A stretch of DNA of 49,306 nucleotides from an uncultured Mycoplasmatota bacterium (GTDB lineage: Bacteria > Bacillota_I > Bacilli_A > RF39 > UBA660): positions 1 through 49,306 of the forward strand of contig URWD01000005.1 of NCBI GenBank assembly GCA_900551525.1, given 5' to 3'. Below are positions 46,428 to 49,306 of the stretch, piece after piece; position 1 is the first letter of the stretch; the number at the start of each line of letters is the position of its first letter. The notes below the pieces were generated by a model that saw nothing but the letters and a program-made list of their open reading frames with translations, had not been told where the DNA came from and ran no database searches. Made by a program: the position numbers and the translations under genes.

Positions 46428-48014
46428 ATGCAATATTGTAGTTTAGTTTATTTGGCTGCTTTTTTGCCAATTACGCTATTGATATATGCTTTAACTAATA
46501 AGAAGAAAAGATGGCTTGTTTTACTTATAGCAAGCTATATTTTCTTCTTATCTTTAAGTGGTAAGTTAATTGTGTATTTACTATTTTCTACACTTTCAAT
46601 TCATCATTTTGGGTTATGGCTTGATAGATTAAATAAAGATAGAGATAAAGAAGTAGAGTTAAATAAGGAAAATAAAAAAGAAATAAAAGAATTATATAAG
46701 AAAAAAATGGGAAGAGTAGTGTTACTTTCTGTAATTATTCATATTGGTTTGTTAGTATGTTTAAAATATACAGGCTTTTTTGGTGAAAATATTAATAATT
46801 TATTAGAAATTTTAAATTTTGATTTTAGATTTAAGATACCTAAAATATTAATACCTATTGGTATATCTTTTTATACTTTGCAAGGACTTTCTTATATATT
46901 TGATGTTTACAAAGGGAAAATTGATGCTGATTTTAATTTAGGTAGACTTGCTTTATTTATGTCATTTTTTCCATGTATTATGGAAGGGCCTATTTGTAGA
47001 TATAGCGATACTGCAACTAAACTTTATGATGGTGAAGATTTAACTTACAAAAATTTGGCTTTTGGTGCTCAAAGAATACTATGGGGATTATTTAAGAAAA
47101 TGATTATTGCTGATAGGCTTAACCCGTTTATAGAAAAAATATTTTGTGAATATAATTCCTTGGATGGTGGAGTAATACTTTTGGGGGCAATATTTTACAC
47201 AATTCAACTTTATGCAGATTTTTCAGGTACAATTGATGTTGTAATAGGTTCTGGTGAACTTTTTGGAATATCTTTGCCTGAAAATTTTAGACAACCATTT
47301 TTTAGTAAGAATATATCTGATTTTTGGACAAGATGGCATATTACTTTGGGAACTTGGTTTAGAGATTATATCTTTTATCCAGTTTCGCTTTCTAAACCTA
47401 TGAAGAAAATGACCCTTAATTTAAGAAAAATTTTAGGTAATCATTTTGGGCCTTTGGTAGCTGGAAGTGTAGCACTTTTATGTGTTTGGCTTTCAAATGG
47501 ATTGTGGCATGGAGCAGCATGGACTTTTGCTTTTTTCGGTATATATCATTTTGTACTTATCGTTTTGGGTAATATTTTTACACCACTTATTATTAATATT
47601 TGTAAAAGATGGCATATTACTAGAACTAGTAAGCCATATGTGTTTATGCAAATAATTAAAACTAGTATTTTAGTTGTATTTGGAGAGCTTTTCTTTAGAG
47701 CAACTACTTTATCAAGTGGTTTTGCAATGTTCAAAAAGATATTTACTGATTTTAGTTTTGATTCGTTAAAAATGGGAACTATTTTTAAACTTGGATGTGA
47801 TAGAGCTGATTTTACAATTATTATACTTGCTTTAATTATTATATTTATTGTTGGTTTACTTAAAGAAAAAGGAATTAATGTAAGAGAATTAATTGCAAAG
47901 CAAAATATATTTGTTAGATGGACTTTGTATTATTTGCTAATTATTGCTATTGTAATTTTTGGAGCTTATGGGTTTGGTTATGCACCAGTTGACCCAATAT
48001 ATGCTAATTTTTAG
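46428..48014 (+). CDS. MBOAT O-acyltransferase, AlgI-like (DltB role)
   Basis: A 528-aa polytopic membrane protein. MBOAT blocks: IPIGISFYTLQGLSYIFDVY, FFPCIMEGPICRY, NFRQPFF, then DFWTRWHITLGTWFRDYIFYP, and the catalytic His in NGLWHGAAW. The size and C-terminal extension (VIFGAYGFGYAPVDPIYANF) fit AlgI/PatA-type acetyltransferases better than DltB (about 400 aa). A charged cytoplasmic insert (about residues 65-92) follows TM2-3. It would take the acyl group from the carrier and pass it outward. It follows the carrier gene by 1 nt. Confidence 0.92.
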   Translation: MQYCSLVYLAAFLPITLLIYALTNKKKRWLVLLIASYIFFLSLSGKLIVYLLFSTLSIHHFGLWLDRLNKDRDKEVELNKENKKEIKELYKKKMGRVVLLSVIIHIGLLVCLKYTGFFGENINNLLEILNFDFRFKIPKILIPIGISFYTLQGLSYIFDVYKGKIDADFNLGRLALFMSFFPCIMEGPICRYSDTATKLYDGEDLTYKNLAFGAQRILWGLFKKMIIADRLNPFIEKIFCEYNSLDGGVILLGAIFYTIQLYADFSGTIDVVIGSGELFGISLPENFRQPFFSKNISDFWTRWHITLGTWFRDYIFYPVSLSKPMKKMTLNLRKILGNHFGPLVAGSVALLCVWLSNGLWHGAAWTFAFFGIYHFVLIVLGNIFTPLIINICKRWHITRTSKPYVFMQIIKTSILVVFGELFFRATTLSSGFAMFKKIFTDFSFDSLKMGTIFKLGCDRADFTIIILALIIIFIVGLLKEKGINVRELIAKQNIFVRWTLYYLLIIAIVIFGAYGFGYAPVDPIYANF

Positions 48015-48023
48015 GGAGGTATT

Positions 48024-48992
48024 ATGAAAAATTATTATAAACCTATAGTTTTTGTTATTATTTTATTTTTTATATTACTTGGAATTTCACATTTTTTTGT
48101 TCCAAAAAGTAATGCTAAAGGTAATGGTATTCATGAGGCACGAGCAAATGGTGTTTTTGGTGAAGCAAAAGATACCATTGATGTTTTAGTAATTGGAGAT
48201 AGTGAGTCTTTTACAAGTATTTCTCCATTACCTATTTGGAATAAATATGGTTTTACTATGTATAATGGTGGTGTTTCAAGACAATATTTGGTTGATACAT
48301 ATGATTATTTAAATAAAGTTTTAAAAAATCAAAGTCCAAAGGTTGTACTTCTTGAAGCAAATGCTATTTATAGAAAAATGAATGTTAATAACGTGTTATC
48401 AACAAAAAGTCAAAGTATTTTACCAATTTTTCAATATCATGATAGATGGAAGAGTATGACAAGTAATGATTTTACTAAAAAAATAAAATATACATGGACA
48501 GATGAATTAAAAGGTTTTTATTATAATATAAGTGTTGTTCCACCAAAAAGTGTAGGTAATTACATGAAAAATAATAAAAAAAGAACTGGTATAAGTTCTA
48601 TTAATAAATACTATTTAGATAAAATAATTGATAAATGTCATCAAAATGATATAAAAATAATTTTATACACTGTTCCTAGTACCCTTAATTGGAATGAAAA
48701 AAGAGATGAAGAAGTTACAAAATATGCTAAAAGTAAAAATATTGAATATTTAGATTTAAATTTATTGGTTAATGAACTGGGGATAGATTGGGATCAAGAT
48801 TCTCGTGATGGTGGGGACCATTTAAATTATTATGGTGCTGTTAAAGTTACGGAATTTATGGGTAAATATTTATATGATTTAAATATACTTCCAAATCATA
48901 AAGGCGATGCTAAATATGATGGTTGGAATAAAGCCTATGAAAAATATGAAAATAAGATACTTAGTAAAAGTATAAGTATAACTAATATTTAA
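48024..48992 (+). CDS. Membrane-anchored SGNH-hydrolase-like protein (DltD/AlgX-like)
   Basis: 322 aa. One N-terminal membrane helix (about 7-25) and an extracytoplasmic SGNH-type domain: VLVIGDSESF with Ser60 (block I), NGGVSRQ, LLEANAI with Asn112, and GGDHLNYYG with Asp265-His266 (block V). This is the catalytic Asp-His pair of AlgJ/AlgX-type O-acyltransferases. Its order after the MBOAT gene parallels both algIJ and dltBD. It probably performs the last transfer to a surface polymer. GGGAGG precedes ATG 48024. No close match to canonical DltD is visible. Confidence 0.85.
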   Translation: MKNYYKPIVFVIILFFILLGISHFFVPKSNAKGNGIHEARANGVFGEAKDTIDVLVIGDSESFTSISPLPIWNKYGFTMYNGGVSRQYLVDTYDYLNKVLKNQSPKVVLLEANAIYRKMNVNNVLSTKSQSILPIFQYHDRWKSMTSNDFTKKIKYTWTDELKGFYYNISVVPPKSVGNYMKNNKKRTGISSINKYYLDKIIDKCHQNDIKIILYTVPSTLNWNEKRDEEVTKYAKSKNIEYLDLNLLVNELGIDWDQDSRDGGDHLNYYGAVKVTEFMGKYLYDLNILPNHKGDAKYDGWNKAYEKYENKILSKSISITNI

Positions 48993-49049
48993 TAAGAAAA
49001 TTTGTTGTATAATTATTTTGGTATATGAAAAGAGATGTTTTATTCTCTG

Positions 49050-49078
49050 AAAAGGGCTGTTATTATAACAGTCCTTTT
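49050..49078. terminator. Bidirectional terminator at the end of the dlt-like operon
   Basis: AAAAGGGCTGTTAT (49050-49063) and ATAACAGTCCTTTT (49065-49078) pair along their length (one G-U); it serves the SGNH gene and the convergent Rpn-like gene. Confidence 0.85.
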
Positions 49079-49306
49079 AAATTAGTTTTTCTATTTCTTC
49101 TTTGGTTAATCCAGTTATTTCAACTATTTCATCAACAGGATAGCTTTTTTTTAGCAAATTAATTGCAATTTCAGCTTTTCCCTCGGCTTTACCTTCGGCA
49201 AGCCCTTCATTCTTTCCTTTAGCTTTTCCTTCAGCAAGAGCCTCTCTACGCACTAATTCATCTCTGGTATTTCTAACTAACATTTCATCTTCTTCTGGTG
49301 TAAGAC
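49077..49306 (-). CDS. Rpn/PD-(D/E)XK nuclease family transposase-like protein, C-terminal part (partial)
   Basis: Only the C-terminal 76 residues are in the window; the frame continues through the right edge (LTPEEDEML precedes the first Met). The Gly-Lys/Glu repeats (EGKAKGKNEGLAEGKAEGKA) followed by INLLKKSYPVDEIVEITGLT and KEEIEKLI are the typical tail of Rpn (RpnA-E) and PDDEXK_2 proteins, which can act as recombination-promoting nucleases. The nuclease domain is off-window. Whether it is a mobile element or domesticated cannot be told. Confidence 0.75.
   Translation of the reverse strand, partial: LTPEEDEMLVRNTRDELVRREALAEGKAKGKNEGLAEGKAEGKAEIAINLLKKSYPVDEIVEITGLTKEEIEKLI

Noticed and set aside
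43537..48992. Plain dltABCD operon
   Set aside because: Gene order, the extra PLP enzyme, the AlgI-type MBOAT, the SGNH blocks and the changed DltA cysteine argue against the standard assignment.

Overview
The window is very AT-rich DNA from a low-GC, spore-forming Bacillota. It is probably an uncultured gut Bacilli/Erysipelotrichia-type lineage; this assignment is an inference from gene content. It carries sporulation genes (spoVT, yabG, spoVG, yabP, yabQ, gerQ, cwlD), a T-box riboswitch, canonical TTGACA/TATAAT promoters and GGAGG/GGTGAT ribosome binding sites, and frequent TTG/GTG starts. Gene order at the left end is a compressed version of the Bacillus subtilis spoVT / metS-yabD-yabE-ksgA-yabG-veg / spoVG / yabP-yabQ-divIC region. 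Genes are densely packed, often with 4-20 nt overlaps. No tRNA, rRNA, CRISPR array or insertion sequence was seen, and no gene-free stretch exceeds 300 nt.

Layout. (1) 1-9.2 kb: partial spoVT; a methionine-type T-box driving dut-metG-tatD; an inserted DUF4143 ATPase preceded by five 23-bp tandem repeats; a 3D-domain protein, rsmA, yabG, veg, spoVG, an unknown gene, yabP, yabQ, divIC. (2) 9.1-12.5 kb: clpP (reverse), a TGS/uridine-kinase fusion overlapping gapA. (3) 12.5-18.5 kb: a decayed type I toxin-antitoxin-like repeat, a MurJ/YtgP-type flippase (reverse), ftsE-ftsX-M23 hydrolase, an MBL hydrolase, an unknown membrane-anchored protein. (4) 18.5-26.3 kb: gerQ (reverse), yitT-type gene, yvcK, whiA, nrdG, two Walker-A-less EcfA-like proteins exactly where the ECF ATPases normally stand, truA, two unknowns, then rplM-rpsI behind a leader. 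(5) 26.3-33.4 kb: RNA modification genes (methyltransferase, RluA, TtcA-like), an HD protein, cwlD, an Abi_2-like gene broken or shifted at an A7 tract, htrA, an RDD protein, a YbaK-type deacylase. (6) 33.4-36 kb: an XRE regulator divergent from a secreted Hint-domain protein, with palindromic operators between them; a CFI-box protein. (7) 36-43 kb: marR with a heterodimeric ABC exporter; a response regulator and histidine kinase. (8) 43.1-43.5 kb: an apparently intact type I toxin-antitoxin-like locus. (9) 43.5-49 kb: a dlt-like operon that is not the textbook one, followed by the end of an Rpn-like gene.

The strongest candidate for an under-described system is 43537-48992. An amino-acid adenylating enzyme, a fold-III PLP decarboxylase-like enzyme, a carrier protein, an AlgI-type MBOAT acyltransferase and an SGNH protein form one tight operon. 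The order and protein types differ from dltABCD. The decarboxylase suggests, by analogy with BtrK of butirosin biosynthesis, that a carrier-bound amino acid may be decarboxylated before transfer to a cell-surface polymer. Other notable items are the small-peptide/antisense-RNA locus with its decayed paralogue, the repurposed-looking EcfA remnants, the XRE-controlled Hint protein, and the A7 slippery tract in the Abi-like gene. All functions are inferred by reading the sequence; no database search was run.
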